From Eumeta japonica (taxonomy: Eukaryota > Arthropoda > Insecta > Lepidoptera > Psychidae), in assembly GCA_005406025.1 (NCBI GenBank), contig BGZK01000485.1:186001-250000 (forward strand): a DNA stretch of 64,000 nt, given 5' to 3'. Within the stretch, counting starts at the first letter, position 1; each line of letters starts with the position of its first letter. The translations under genes and the position numbers were made by a program. Under the pieces are notes generated by a model, which saw only the letters and a program-made list of their open reading frames with translations, was not told the DNA's origin and made no database searches. Shown here in pieces: positions 1 to 12,685 of this stretch.

Positions 1-1160
1 GATTTCAATAATTCATTTATTTAAAACCTCAAACGATTGAACCAATCACTAATAAACAAATAATTTATTGTTAAATCATTTTCAAATTTCGTTAAATAAT
101 TTTTTTAAAATACTTTCGTCTAAGAGAGCTAAAAAACGACGTTAAATGCCATAAAATAACTTAAAACAGAACAATTTGCGTAAAAAATTACATTATTTAA
201 TGTATATCAGGCTTTTGAGCTCCAAAAGCTCGAAATAACATATAAATCGTATTTTTCGAGCTTGAAGAGCTTAAAGACGTCACAACAAACTGTGTTACTA
301 TTGCTTTGCGCTTAAAATTAGCGGGAAGTTGCAGGGATGGCCATTAGGGCCAACCGTTTTCCAATTTCTTTTCAAATATGTCATATTCATTAATAGTAAA
401 ACTTACACGAAAACATTGATGTTCAGTTTTAATAGAGAAATTAATTTTTCTTTCGAAATAGTAATTGTACAAATATTCATGTCACTTAATTAAATTGAGT
501 ACAAGTAAATAAATCTATAACGTATTACAATTTAAATTAAATAATTGATAAACAAATTTTCTCAGACTTTTAAAAAATTAACCACTGTGTAATGTTAGAT
601 CACAGTAAGAAATGCAAAAAGTAATTTTATATTTTGTTTTCATCACAGTATTTATTGATCGATTCTAGTTTTACTGTAGAAATTAAGTCCTGTAGGTCCA
701 AGAAAAATAACTAAAGAGAGAGCCTACTTATAACTGTAATACAAAACAGCTTCATGCATTTTTAATTATGTAGTGACTATTAGTAAAACTATTAACGACA
801 ATTAATAAAAAAGAACTGTATGACATTGTTTGAAAAGTTGATTTTAATATTTCATAATACAGTAGTTTTTGTGTTGACTGTACTTCATTGCAACTAAGTG
901 TTCAGTTAATGTCACTCGGGCATGCGACAGAGCATTATGCTATGGCAGAAGGACACATGGATAAATAACAAATCAATACATGTCTCGCATTACCCACATG
1001 TCTTGTATGGAGTGACTTAACTAAAGATTTATAACATTTAAAAATGCTAACTCAATTAAATAATTAAATGTGTTGTTTCTTTTGATTTGCTCGTATTTAA
1101 GCCTGTTTGTTTGTCTGGCATTTTTTCCGACCCATGTTTTCATAATTATAATCTGATTTA

Positions 1161-1218
<58 letters not shown>

Positions 1219-4200
1219 ATTTTATTGCTGCGCATGCAAAATATAACAAAAACTTGTCTATTCGTTTGTCCTCGGAAATATTTTTTTTTTTATAGAAAAA
1301 ATTACGTCTTTATCGTATTTCAATAAAACCTTTCCATTTATGGAATAGCATTCAGTAAATTTCAGTCTTACTAAAAGTAATTTTTCTTTATAAATATAAA
1401 AAGTACAAAATTGGTATTGTAAAAGTAGTTCATTTAAGATATGGTTCAGCGTTTCCAAAGAGGAATTCATTATAGTATAATATTTATTGATAGAATAAAA
1501 ATTAAGGATGTGACTCTTTTTTGAATGTGTTAAAATGCTAAACGTTTTCGACGCTCTATCGATTTACACCTCTATAAAGTCATAGATGCTTTCATAGTAC
1601 TAGTATTCAAAAAAGTTAAAACCATGCATCACGCATTTTCTCGCTTCCATTCGATCGTTTGATACTTCCGATAACCCTTAGACACGGCATGATATGCTCG
1701 CTCTGAGTTATAGTCTATGAATTTCCAGAGCGACGGGGGAGGTGGGGAAAGGTTGTGCAAGTGGGGGTCGTATTTCTGTATACTGCGCTATATCATTCCA
1801 AGTTTTTTACTCATAGATATTTATACTTAAGTCGAACATGTGAGTCGAGTACTGTCGATGCGTTCGGCGTGTTACTCGCTTTGGCGCCTCGTGGGTGGCT
1901 TATCAACGGCACGGCGCACCTAATTTATTTAATTAGCCAAGAGTTGTTTCGACCTCGTTCAGGGTCTATATATCTTTGGCTACGTTACGATTTATGGGGC
2001 GGTCTCACTTCACAGTGCCTCAAAAGATATCCGATACGATTACAAACTAGCGTAATGTGAGCTGTCGCCCATCAATAGTTATCAGATCAGATTGAAAGTT
2101 ATGGTGAGATCAAAACGAATATGACAAGCGTTTTATATCGGAGCGATGGGATTAACATCCAAATGAAATACACATTTCTGCAGCTGTATTACATATGTTT
2201 TCTTTTTAAGGTGAACCAAATATAAGGTTTATACAAAACTTTGTTTAAATCTTAAATAAATTCAATAGTGACTAAAAGAAATTATATGTAAAATCAGGCA
2301 CATATTAGGAAGGGCTCAATTTTAAGTACCTGAAAAATTGCAATGACGTTCTAAGTAGACAAAATAAACTGACCAAACAATTATAACAGACACAAACTCA
2401 AAATCAAAACGATCCTTTAAAATGAATATTACAATATGTTTTTAACGTAAATAAATAACAAGACGGATTTTTAAAATTCGCTATTACATATTTATGCAAG
2501 AATATTTGTTTTGAATAATTTAATTGAATACATTGCAAAACGCCGTATTTAGTATACTTTCAAAATATGAAAAAAAAATACACAAAATTAAATATGTCTA
2601 TATTTTGATGTTTCTCCAAATAGAAACTCAGGGTGGAAAATTGCAATTTCAAAATAATGTGAGTGTTGGAACAGGTCGTCATAAAAAAGCCGTAAATGTT
2701 GTCGAAAATAATATAAAATTAAAAGCAGAGTAATAAGTAAAGTAAAATAATATTCTTTGAAATAGAAGACGCTTAAATTTATCTGCAGAAGGCTTTTCAA
2801 GGGTTTTCTTAGCCTCCAGGTGCTTTAAAGTTTGCGCTTGCTGAAAACACATTGTTTAGAAAAACATTTATTTGTACATTTTAAATGTGCCACCTAGCAA
2901 TCTTTAACATAGAACTCTAATCGTGGAGTCCGTTTCGCACTTGACTTTTTTTATATTTTACGATGCGCTCAACTAGTATCGTGGGTCACAAACTACATCG
3001 ACTTCGGTTGTTCAAGGTACAATTTCGGCCATATCGGTCGCGGCGAGGCGGCGCGGGCGCATCTGCCTGACTCACGCACGCATACGGGTGTCAATGAAAG
3101 GACAAACAAACTAACAGATTCAAAGTAAGCCTCCCACGAGATCATCTTAGCACCTACGGGAATTAACGCTACCATCTATCTCAGCTTTTGTAATTCAAAA
3201 GGGTGAAGTCGTAATGGATAATATAATGCATCCGAGACAATTATGAATATATTTTTAAATACAACAGTTTTAGAATTAAGACCCGCTTTGCCTATATGTC
3301 TTGATATATATAAAAAGAAAGAACACTTCGTGACAAATCATGATAATTTAGAGATCCACAATGCAACAGACTTAAGATGGAGTCATGATGACGTAAAATA
3401 GTAAATATTTTGTGATTCCTGTGCGGATTGGAAATATTAATTATCATCCACTTCAACGGCGACGGATAATAAATATATCGTGATAAAACTCGTATCTTGG
3501 AAATGATTCACGGGAATTGGCAAAGATGAGTACGTTGCCTTCAAAGCAGGTGGAACTGGATTCGATCCTTACTACCTGCGAACCGAGTTGACTTTTTTGA
3601 CTTAAGTCAACCACGACGTAGGCCTCGTGCCCCGGAGCGCACGCCAAGCTCATGGGGTCTCGGACGTCGACGCCGCAGCTTAGCCACCCCCATCCTTGGC
3701 CAGGAGAGTTTGAAGGTCCAAGCTTCCTAGTCTTAAATATTAAAATTAATATCTTAAGGTTTTCATGCATTACCTTCAGCGGTAGGTGATTCGCTGCAGA
3801 ATATTCCAATTTCCAGTTTGCCGCCCTGTAGAATTATTCCGCCTTTGGCGTTGACCTACTCGGTCTTTTGGTAAATTTATCACTACGTTGTCACGATCTT
3901 TGGGGAACTCGGCAAGCGGACGGGTAGGTATAATGACCGGGATAGTGATCTGATTCGTACGATGAATGTTGAAATTGAAATAGTTTTAAAAACGCGTTAA
4001 GCCTTCGGACCCGGCTTTAATTGCGTCGCAGTTGGTACAACAGAATTATGAAAGATGGTCACTCTAACATAAACTCCAGACGCAGAGTACTCGTGTTATG
4101 GGAGATCATACTATTTTCCCTAGTCACAAGAGATCCATGACGGTCGATCGAGGATGATGCAGTTTGATGGAATAATATAAGCAAGAAGTGGAATTTTTTT

Positions 4201-4339
4201 TTAGTATATGTAATTTTTTACTCCTTATAAATATTTACCATAAAACGAGCCGTTCGTTCGCATTGCATGTGCTCTTACAGTATTCGATGAAATTTAGTCA
4301 TCGCGTTTTGGAGTTGAACAAGTGAATCGTTTGAGGTTG
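1..4339. other. Intergenic DNA without recognisable gene
   Basis: AT-rich sequence containing the AT microsatellite at 1164-1215. Patches of higher GC at 1730-2050, 2990-3170 and 3520-3720 carry short open frames, but none shows a known domain. The patch 3540-3720 has a tRNA B-box-like stretch (GGATTCGATCC), so it may be SINE-derived; this is a guess. Confidence 0.5.
1164..1215. repeat. (AT)26 microsatellite
   Basis: Uninterrupted AT dinucleotide run of about 52 bp. Confidence 0.97.
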
Positions 4340-4430
4340 CGAATGTACATAGGCGGCGGTGATCATCTACTTTTCTATGACTCGCATGCTCGTCTATTCC
4401 TTATAAGTCCTATAAAAAAATCTCATAGAT
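4340..4430 (+). repeat. SINE-like repeat family, 3' fragment
   Basis: Carries GGCGGCGGTGATCATCTAC, a CGCATGCTCGT motif and CCTATAAAAAAATCTCAT. This is the same 3' end as the fuller copies at 31.7, 35.1, 50.1 and 58.9 kb. Confidence 0.7.
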
Positions 4431-4910
4431 AAGACTAAATATAATCAAACCTCGAAACACTTGCATTTCTAAAAGTTATTAGATTTACAAGGTAGGTACT
4501 ATTACGTGACGTCAAGAGTACACTATAAATGAAAACGTTTAGTAATATATTTAATCATAATTATGGAATCGATCAAAAATTTCGAATTCGTCACGTGCGA
4601 TATTCATGTTAATATAAAATGAATGTTACGTTTGAACAGGTTTTCATGTGGTGCAAGAGACCTTTTTTTACGATCTATTGATGATGTTATCATGCCAGCT
4701 GTAAGATGCTTAAACCGCCACAGATCACAGATAAAACACAAATCAGGATTTATCGTTTAATATTGAATTATTACGCGTATAAAGAAACGCGAAGCCTACT
4801 CGTGTCACACACAAACAGACATGCTTGAATTACAAATGCAACTCAACAAAAAATGAAAAATTACGCCCAATTATTATTGCACAATTTTACGGGATATTAT
4901 ATTTAATATT

Positions 4911-5053
4911 ATTATGTCTATATATCTAATATTAAATTTTGTTACTATAATATTACAATGTGTCGAATTCGCCTTATTATGTCTATATAATAGTGTCATA
5001 TCTAATATTAAATTTTGTTACTATAATATTAAAATGTGTCGAATTCGCCTTAC
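4911..5053 (+). repeat. Tandem duplication, about 65-76 bp, two copies
   Basis: The segment ATTATGTCTATAT ... GTGTCGAATTCGCCTTA occurs at 4911-4975 and again at 4976-5053. The second copy has a 12-bp insertion (TAATAGTGTC region) and otherwise one mismatch in the shared core. Confidence 0.9.
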
Positions 5054-5164
5054 CGGTCGGTCTACTCATACGGGTAGGTATAAGAGTTACTATTTGCAAA
5101 AGGTATTTGTTTTGTTCGTATAAACCCTTGCGTGTAATTCGATGCAACATTTACACAGGTACAG

Positions 5165-5326
5165 TACATCGAACGAAACTCTGCCGCTGTGAAGTTAGTC
5201 ACGAAAGCGTCGCAATGGCGTAAAATATGTATACGCGGGGTAGAAGAAGGAAGAGTCGAGGAGCGTTAAACTTGCGGAATGCATCATTCGCAGGCAATTC
5301 AGAGCGGTAGAATTTAGTGCGTTGTA
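5165..5326 (+). mobile_element. Three-copy MITE family, copy A
   Basis: Ends are inverted repeats of the type GYRCACGAAAYTYTGCC (start CGAACGAAACTCTGCCGC, end reversed GTACAACGCACTAAATTC). The interior shares AAAGCGTCGCAATGGCGTAAAA with the reverse complements of copies at 15359 and 20883. It has no coding capacity. Superfamily unknown. Confidence 0.85.
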
Positions 5327-5399
5327 CGTACCGTATACCCGATCCGTGAACCACGATTTATGAACTAAGAACTACGAACAGTGGCCGTTTGCTCAGAGT

Positions 5400-7488
5400 G
5401 AAGGTTAAGAAGACACGTATTTTACTTTAGGAACTTCACCCCCAGCGGTAAAACATTATAAGTCGATTATGAGAAAAGAAAAATGTAAGGCTTTTCTTTA
5501 AAAAACCAGGACTGCCTTCGAAGGTTTTTTTTCCCTGTTTCAACGAGGAGGTAAAAAATGTCTATCTCGCACACCCTCGCGCCTCTACGCGTGGGTAGTG
5601 TGGGGCTGAAACCCACCAAAAAATTCCCCTTGAAAGTGTTTATTTCGTAAACGAAGGTGAAATTTCTCACGTATGTAGGCCGAGGTAAGCGGCAAATAGT
5701 GTCTATTTCTATGAACGCTAATACTAACCTCTCCTTTATTTGACTGCGAAAACCTAAATTTTCGCTAGGTTACGTGACATGTCATAAGCTAATATCGATC
5801 CCATGCATGCATCGTTCTCGGATTTAGAGAATAGAAATTCTATTTTGGTAGACGAATTTCGGACACGTTAAAGCGTTAGCGTTCGTAGAAATTGAAACGA
5901 TATGTCTCGGGCCACAGGCAATGATAATAGGACCGAGATCGAGATCGGAACGTCACCGTAATCAGAGCAGAGATTAGAATTGGAACTGTAAGCGTTTCCA
6001 GTTACTTTCTAGGTTTGGAGTCTACCTTTTTATATCGAGTTTATTCGTTAAGCAAGTATGCAGATCGTCGAGAGTAGGTACACAGTCGTGTACCTATGTA
6101 CTTACGCAATATTATAATATTTATCTAAAAAGTTATTTCCTACTCAACTTTCCGTATAACCCGAGAATAGAGTCCAAAACATTGATCTCTCAAGTAAGTC
6201 GCCGCATGTGTGAGGTCACGACAAGGTAATAGGCAAATAGAGCGATCCTTTTACGGCGCTGCCCGTACGCAAATTGATACAAACCATACGGAAACGTAGT
6301 ATCAAGGCCGGGTCAACCATATTGGAGTTGACGATCACGGCCGATGTGTTCCTATCTCAGATCGCGTCGTGAGGTCTAAAGGAAATGGTCGGTTTTCTTC
6401 CTCGTTTTTTGTTTTCGATTATACTGATACGATTTGTCGGATGATAAGCTCTATGGGAATTAAGTCGTGCGTCTAGTTTCTTTTTTTGAGATGCACACGT
6501 AATGCAGATATCTCCATAAATGGATAGTAATGAAGCGTTGTCTTTTTTCTAAGGTTTTCAAATAAGGACTAGCCGAGAGCGCCACGCATTGAAGTAGCGT
6601 CAAACAATTCGTTTTATGTTTAGCAGTTGAATAGTCAATATACAACGCATATCCAAATGCTTAGGTATACTGTACTGTAGCTAACATGGGTGACACCCGG
6701 CGCGGGCCGCCCCCACCTCCTCCCCCTAGCTACGCCACTGTGCTTGTATAATTTGATTGCGATATGAAATTGTATATCGGGTCGTTTGAGCAGGTTTGCG
6801 ATGGCTGTGACACGACACGAAGTGCGTTTTAAGATCAAAAAATGATGTCATCACCCACAAATCCGGGCTTAATCAAATGTAGTAAATTGTGGTTTTTTTA
6901 ATGCATTTTTCTGAGCTATAATTCGTGTTTCATTTTATCAACCGATGCCATAATTTCTCATGAAAAGTATATTATCTATCCTTCAATATTTAATTCAGTA
7001 AATTCAGAAAACGACATCTCGCTCTGGAGACATACCGCATATTAGAATTAGAGTATCTCTTAGAAATAAGTTTAAAGAAACTGGTATTGTAACTCTGGCA
7101 TCTCGATTTTTCATATTTGAAAATTTAATACACATAAAAGAGAAGATAGTAATGTTTGAGGAAAATAGTGGTAGATATAAATTCAATGTAAGAAATATAA
7201 ATAAATTGTGTTCACAAGTTATTCGACTATATAAAGTCACGATGTCAATTAGGGGGCTCTGTGTGCGCATGTTCAATAACTGCCCTGAAAATATACAAAG
7301 CCTACGTTCAAATAAATAGAAAATCATCATTATGCAAATGCTTGCTGAAAATGTGTATTATACAATTTGTGAATATTTAGAGAACAAATATTCATGGATG
7401 TAACCAGCTCGACTTCTGCAGGTTTGTTTCTTTACGTTACAAATTTGTACATATTTGATTATATATTTAAATTTGAAAAAAGCTAACC
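5400..7488. other. Intergenic DNA without recognisable gene
   Basis: No coding exon is recognisable. A hAT-like terminal motif is present at about 6690-6740. The rest is unassigned. Confidence 0.5.
6690..6740 (-). mobile_element. hAT-like terminal end (element extent unclear)
   Basis: On the minus strand the segment begins CAGTGGCGTAGCTAGG and continues GC-rich (GGCGGCCCGCGCCGGG). This resembles the start of the hAT-like MITE at 26612 (CAGTGGCGGCGCTA). The other end was not located, so it may be a solo end or a truncated copy. Confidence 0.5.
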
Positions 7489-7523
7489 TCAAGAAGAACG
7501 AGCAGGATGCTCGTTCTTCTTGA
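7489..7523. repeat. Perfect 16-bp hairpin
   Basis: TCAAGAAGAACGAGCA is followed by GGA and then its exact reverse complement. It could be a microtransposon end, a structured RNA or chance; there is no flanking gene to explain it. Confidence 0.95.
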
Positions 7524-7669
7524 AGGAAAACTACCTTCCGAACGAATGGTAAAGTGGCAAAGTAGCAAAATATAAATTCTTAGAATATAGTGATGTATCT
7601 CAAATGTTATTTAGGTATAATCTATGAAATAAAGATATTATTTCAATTTCTCTAGGCTTCCTACCTCTT

Positions 7670-7850
7670 CATCACACAATGACCTCCCTTCATCAGCCCA
7701 CTCCTTCCTCCATGAGATATTCTATTACTACCCAAGAGGTCGGTAACTGCTGATTCCTCCAGAGTTGCGGGTGCCCCTGGTGTCCAGCGCAAACTACCGA
7801 TTCTCTAGCGGCTCGGATGCTCGTTTGTTCCTCGATACTTGAAAAAAATT
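7670..7850 (+). repeat. SINE-like repeat family, decayed fragment
   Basis: Shares CATCAGCCCACTCC, AGATATTCTATTACTACCC, AAGAGGTCGGTAAC and GCTCGGATGCTCGTTTG with the fuller copies elsewhere in the window. Confidence 0.7.
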
Positions 7851-8223
7851 GAGTTTTTGGAGGAAGTGTACTACATACGTACATACTATTTTCATAATAA
7901 TCAAGGTCTTAAGATGGGTCATTTGCTATGACGATAAGATAATATGGGAAGACAGAGACTCATCACTTATTAATAGTCGATAATAACCCGTTACCCTATG
8001 AACTGCAATTACATACAGAAAGTAACCTCATGCTGTATTGTTATGCCTCCGCTTACAGAAATGTAATGAGCAGGAAAAATCGGCTCAGTTGACAACCTTC
8101 ATTTGAAATTTAGCAAGTGTTGCTATATAACTATCAATTAATAGTATCAATAAAATTATATTTAGCCAAGTTAAAGCACAAAGTCTAGTAAGTGCGGTTC
8201 CTAATAAAATTTATCACATTTAC

Positions 8224-8305
8224 AAACTAAGTCTTATTTCGTGGCTATTCATGTAAAACATTTCAAACTAAGTCTTATTTCGTGGCTATTCATGTAAAAC
8301 ATTTC
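8224..8305. repeat. Exact 41-bp tandem duplication
   Basis: Two identical, adjacent units (8224-8264 and 8265-8305), each beginning AAACTAAGTC and ending AAAACATTTC. No mismatch, so the duplication is recent or the assembly doubled it. Confidence 0.97.
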
Positions 8306-11300
8306 CATTTACCTTTTATAAAGAAATACGTACGTACCGATGCAGTCTACTTAGGTTTATTTAATGGCGTAAAGTTATAAACGAGAAAAATGATAAAGCT
8401 CCAATTCTTTGGTAAGAGAAATTTATTTCCTTCTATGTAGATTACAAAACTGAGTTACGATACATTAAATTACGTTTACAGCGATTTACACCATCCAATG
8501 TCCAAATATTTACTATTAAGCAAATGTCTATACCTATTTACTAACACTTAAGTTATTGTTTGCCACAACATTCATTCTGTGACTTTTTAATATTTATTTT
8601 TTTCTTATAAAATACGGCGTTACCGTACTTTTTCAATGGACTATATTAAAAATAAAATGTTTTAACTAAGTACAAAAAATAGGCAAGAAGTTTAATGTCA
8701 TTTTTGTAATAGGTTGGAATGTTTCATATTAAAAATTTAAATTGTGTCATATTAATAACTTAATTTGCGAAAATGACATTTAAACTCAACATGGATGTGT
8801 TGTAGTGCACTTAAAGAAAAGGATTTTATTTAAATTGCGATACACTTTGTCATTTATGCCTTATCAATCAAAGACTAACAGCGGTTTGCTTCAAACTTTT
8901 ATTTGAAATAATGTTGATTGTTAAAGTTAAAAATTAAATACCTCAATATATGCTGTTTTAACTTCACAATTGGCAGTTGACTAAGTTTTAAAGATATTTT
9001 GAAATATTTCGTTTTTAACTTTACCAGTTAGAGTCTATTGCACAAATGAAAGTTTGAAGCACACCATTGTTAAAATTCACAAGCCCAAAATCGTGACCAA
9101 CGCGTCTATGGATCGCTCGAATCGAAGACATGATTCATAAAACAGACATTTACCGATTCCTCTATGTGCAATTAAACAGGAGGAAAACAACCTTTTATGA
9201 AGAGCCCCCACATGTGTATATTTTTTAATAATATCCACGCCCACAAAAGCAATGAAGTTCCAGTCCAGACTTCATATTATTATACCAGTAGAGATATTCA
9301 TTTAGAATTTTTTCGAAGGTTATTTATTTATACAGCTTTTTTAGAATCGGTATTGACGGTACGACGTAAAACGTGTTAGATGATGGAACACAATTTGAAA
9401 ACAGTGGCCTAATACTTGGTCAGGGCTGAACATGATCCATAGGATAAAAAGCGTGATGTCGACAGGCGTGGATCCTTGATGTCATTAAGAGTGGGGGGAA
9501 TTTTCCAGGATTTCGTTAAGGGGGGACGTGGGTGAGAGCACTTTGTGCATGATTTATGTTTTGTTCACAAAGAGGCATTTTCCAGGATTTTGTTTTCTTT
9601 CATTGGCTGTACACCAAAAAAAGTGCTTCGATCATACGTTGTGGGAGTGAGGGAGCAATTGTACCCGTCGCCCCACCCTGGACTCGTGCCTCGCTGTCGA
9701 CGCTAATACTATTTTTCTCGCGTTTCAATTTAAACCGCGACAGAAAACATATACATACTAGATCTCTTTTATATGTGGTTAAAAACGGCAATGTCACAAT
9801 GCTCTGTCCAATCCATAACAACTATCGTTGGTTCCAAGCGTGACCAGTCTACGACGACGCAGTTATAGACAAGAATCGAATTTACTCTTTCTTGGTCCCG
9901 ATTTGCCGAATTTTCGCACGTTGCTTCGAAGCTATAGAATCGTTAAAGCATGACTCTCCACAATCATTAATTATTTTCAGAATGACGAATATAATTCGTG
10001 TGGGTATATATTAAGGTCATCGCTGCACAGTTCTAGCATTATTCATGGAAAATAGACATTTTAATAATTAGACCCGTAATTTTATGCACTTGAGCACAAC
10101 TTCAGCATTACTCTTGATAAGTATCTGCTGACAAATTACAACCCATTACAAGATCCGGTGCATTTATTTCTAATAAATACACTGTATTCACCTGAATAAT
10201 TGTGCATTGTAAACTGCATAGCTTGTCGAATTTCAAATATAGTTTTCGTATATTTGATAAAACAAATATCCAGGATTTAATCCTAAATTTCAAAGAGAAC
10301 ACAAAGCTCAACACAACCTATAAGCATTATATTTATAGCTACACAGAGAGTTTTCTATTAATCCATCTTAAAGTATACCAATACACATAAAATAAATATC
10401 ATTTTCGGCAAATTTTCTTCTAATATATCTAATTCTATAGAATGTCGTTTCGTAGGGTGTCTCTGAAAATAGTTTCCTTCATCCTGGCCGATCGTACTTT
10501 GCGATTCAATGTGGCTATTACAATTTTGTCAAAAGTCGGTCATAAGTCATATACTCTTTTCTTGCAGTGTTCTATTAATTTAGTTATAATAACGCGGACC
10601 CCCCCATTTATGTTATATGGTGATCGATCTTCGTCCCTCTTATTCGGATCAACAGCTTGTGGTGTATGTATGATCCCTCAACGCGCTCAGCTGAGAGGCA
10701 GAAATGTCCTCGCGCTCATTTTTAATCGACTCGCTAGACGAGCACTCGGTCTACTCTGGGTGATCTGCTTAGCTTTGGTGTGGAACTCTTGGACTCGGTA
10801 CCGTGAGGTCGATGTCTCGGCTGCTCGATCCAGTTTCAAATCGCGATCGAACAAAATGATCCGGTAGCTTAATGAGGATCGACGTCGCCGATCGGTGTAC
10901 ACTCAATGCGGTCTCGGTCATCGCAACGGAGAAAACTCGGTTAAAGCGTGCGCTTGCCCAGTGATTGAAATTACGATTCAGATCGACTGTAATCTTATTA
11001 ACACTATGAGATATTTCATCACATACTACCATTAACTTCTGGTAATAAAACTTTACTTAAATAAGGAAATTCACCACAGACAAATAATATAAAAAAAAAC
11101 ATGACATAAATGAAGACTTTTACATTTGTATTTTTATTAATATCAATTGCATGATACTACTGAGCTTGTTTGGAAAGAAAATAATGTTAAAAGTTTTCAT
11201 ATTACTGTTAGTATTGTGTATTTAAATTGATTTATTAAGATCATAAAAGGATTTTATTGAAAATTTTCAAATATTTATTAGTTTGCCTTAAAACGGGGAG

Positions 11301-12633
11301 TTTTTTGTTATTTATTGTATAAAACCCCTAAATGATAGCACTTTGTTTCAACTCAGATGAATAAACATACTTCAGATCTATTGTACAAATTAAAAAAATC
11401 ACGTTAGCCTAAGATTGAAAAAATACAAAATACTTAGAATAGGTATTAACACAATAATATTGCTAAAAACAACCTTTGACTAGTAACTCTCACTGCACAT
11501 TATTGAATATAACATAAAAAGATTGTTATAAAAAAATAAATATACTACTGAAATTGTCAAGATAAGGTTTTTTTATTATAAAATAATCCCACATGTAAAA
11601 GAATGTTTAACAATTGCAGTAGCATTATAACATTAAGACTTAATTATTAACTTTATATTACGAAATATAAGTTACATAAGAGATGGATATCTAATTTGAA
11701 AATAAGATCAAATTGTAAAAACACAATAAAAATTTCAAGACGTGAAAATGAAAAGACAAAATCATATTACACTAGCAACGTGTTATCAAAACACCATCCA
11801 TGTGGGCGCAAGCAAAAATATGGCAATTACCACCTTTTACAAATGAGACGCTTTGTTGAGAACCAAATTACATTGGTTATAACTATACATCCTTTTTGTA
11901 TAAATTACAAAAAAAAAAAAAAACAAAATCAAACACTCGCCATGTAAATCATTTGTATTGTTAATGCTATCTGAAAATCATACTTGCATGAGATTAGCAA
12001 CCCAGTCGGCTTATAATTACTATTATAACAAAATATGACCATATTGCATACAAAGAAATGCCTTATTTTCTGTATATATATAATGCTATCTCAATGGAAA
12101 CTAAGACAAGGAAAAAGTAATGGAATTGCGAATGGTGTTAGAATATTTTTTAAGCATTTATAAGATCGATATGGCAAGTCCGATAGGAGAGAAAATAGAT
12201 CGCACAGCACCATCTATTTCAAAACATTTGCCACAAGCGGCATTATTGAGAAAACCGGAGCATCATTACAAAATTAACCATGGGCAGTAATTTTTTCCTC
12301 AGTTTCGATATGCCATATAAAAATATGTCAAGACATATGGGTACTTTTACATTCCCATACCATTACATATGTCTAAGAGTATGGAAATTTAATATTGTAA
12401 AGTATATGCATTCTGTAAAGAGCCGACTGCAACAAAGAAAATGAATGATTTCTCAGACAACATTAAATCTTATATATTACTATTTCTCTTCCGGTCCATT
12501 CGTTTGTGCTATAAAATAATAGTGGGTCATAAATAAATAAATTACTTAAATAAAGAATAATAATGAACGCGTTGGAAACGAGGTGGTGCCGCGCAGCGCA
12601 TTAGGCGCGCGCCGCGCCCGCGCTCCGTTCGGG
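8306..12633. other. Intergenic DNA downstream of the RNF25-like gene
   Basis: Mostly AT-rich. A GC-richer block at about 10590-10990 and another at 9470-9720 look like decayed repeats, but I could not match them to a family. No poly(A) signal for the RNF25-like gene was pinned down. Confidence 0.5.
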
Positions 12634-12685
12634 TCACCTCGGGCCGCGGGCTCCGCGACCAGGTTTCCCTCGCCGATTGAAGCCC
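12634..12685 (-). CDS. RNF25: RNF25-like gene, exon 7 (Gly/Arg tail and stop)
   Basis: After acceptor GTGTCCAG the phase-2 codon closes as AGG and is followed by GFNRRGKPGRGARGPR and TGA. A basic Gly/Arg tail is usual at the end of RNF25. Very GC-rich sequence continues about 40 bp past the stop into the probable 3' UTR. Confidence 0.8.

Noticed and set aside
1755..2060. 101-codon open frame
   Set aside because: No recognisable domain or codon signature and no neighbouring exon; reported only as intergenic DNA.
3453..3809. 118-codon minus-strand frame
   Set aside because: Composition suggests repeat-derived DNA with a B-box-like patch. No family motif was recognised, so I did not call a gene.
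6690..6740. Candidate target duplication TGCTTAGG/TGCTTGTA around a short hAT element
   Set aside because: Only five of eight positions agree and the left terminus does not resemble the right one.
10442..11032. 141-codon open frame (plus) and 87-codon frame (minus) in a GC-richer block
   Set aside because: No domain, no splice partner, and the opposite strand is open as well. More likely a decayed repeat.
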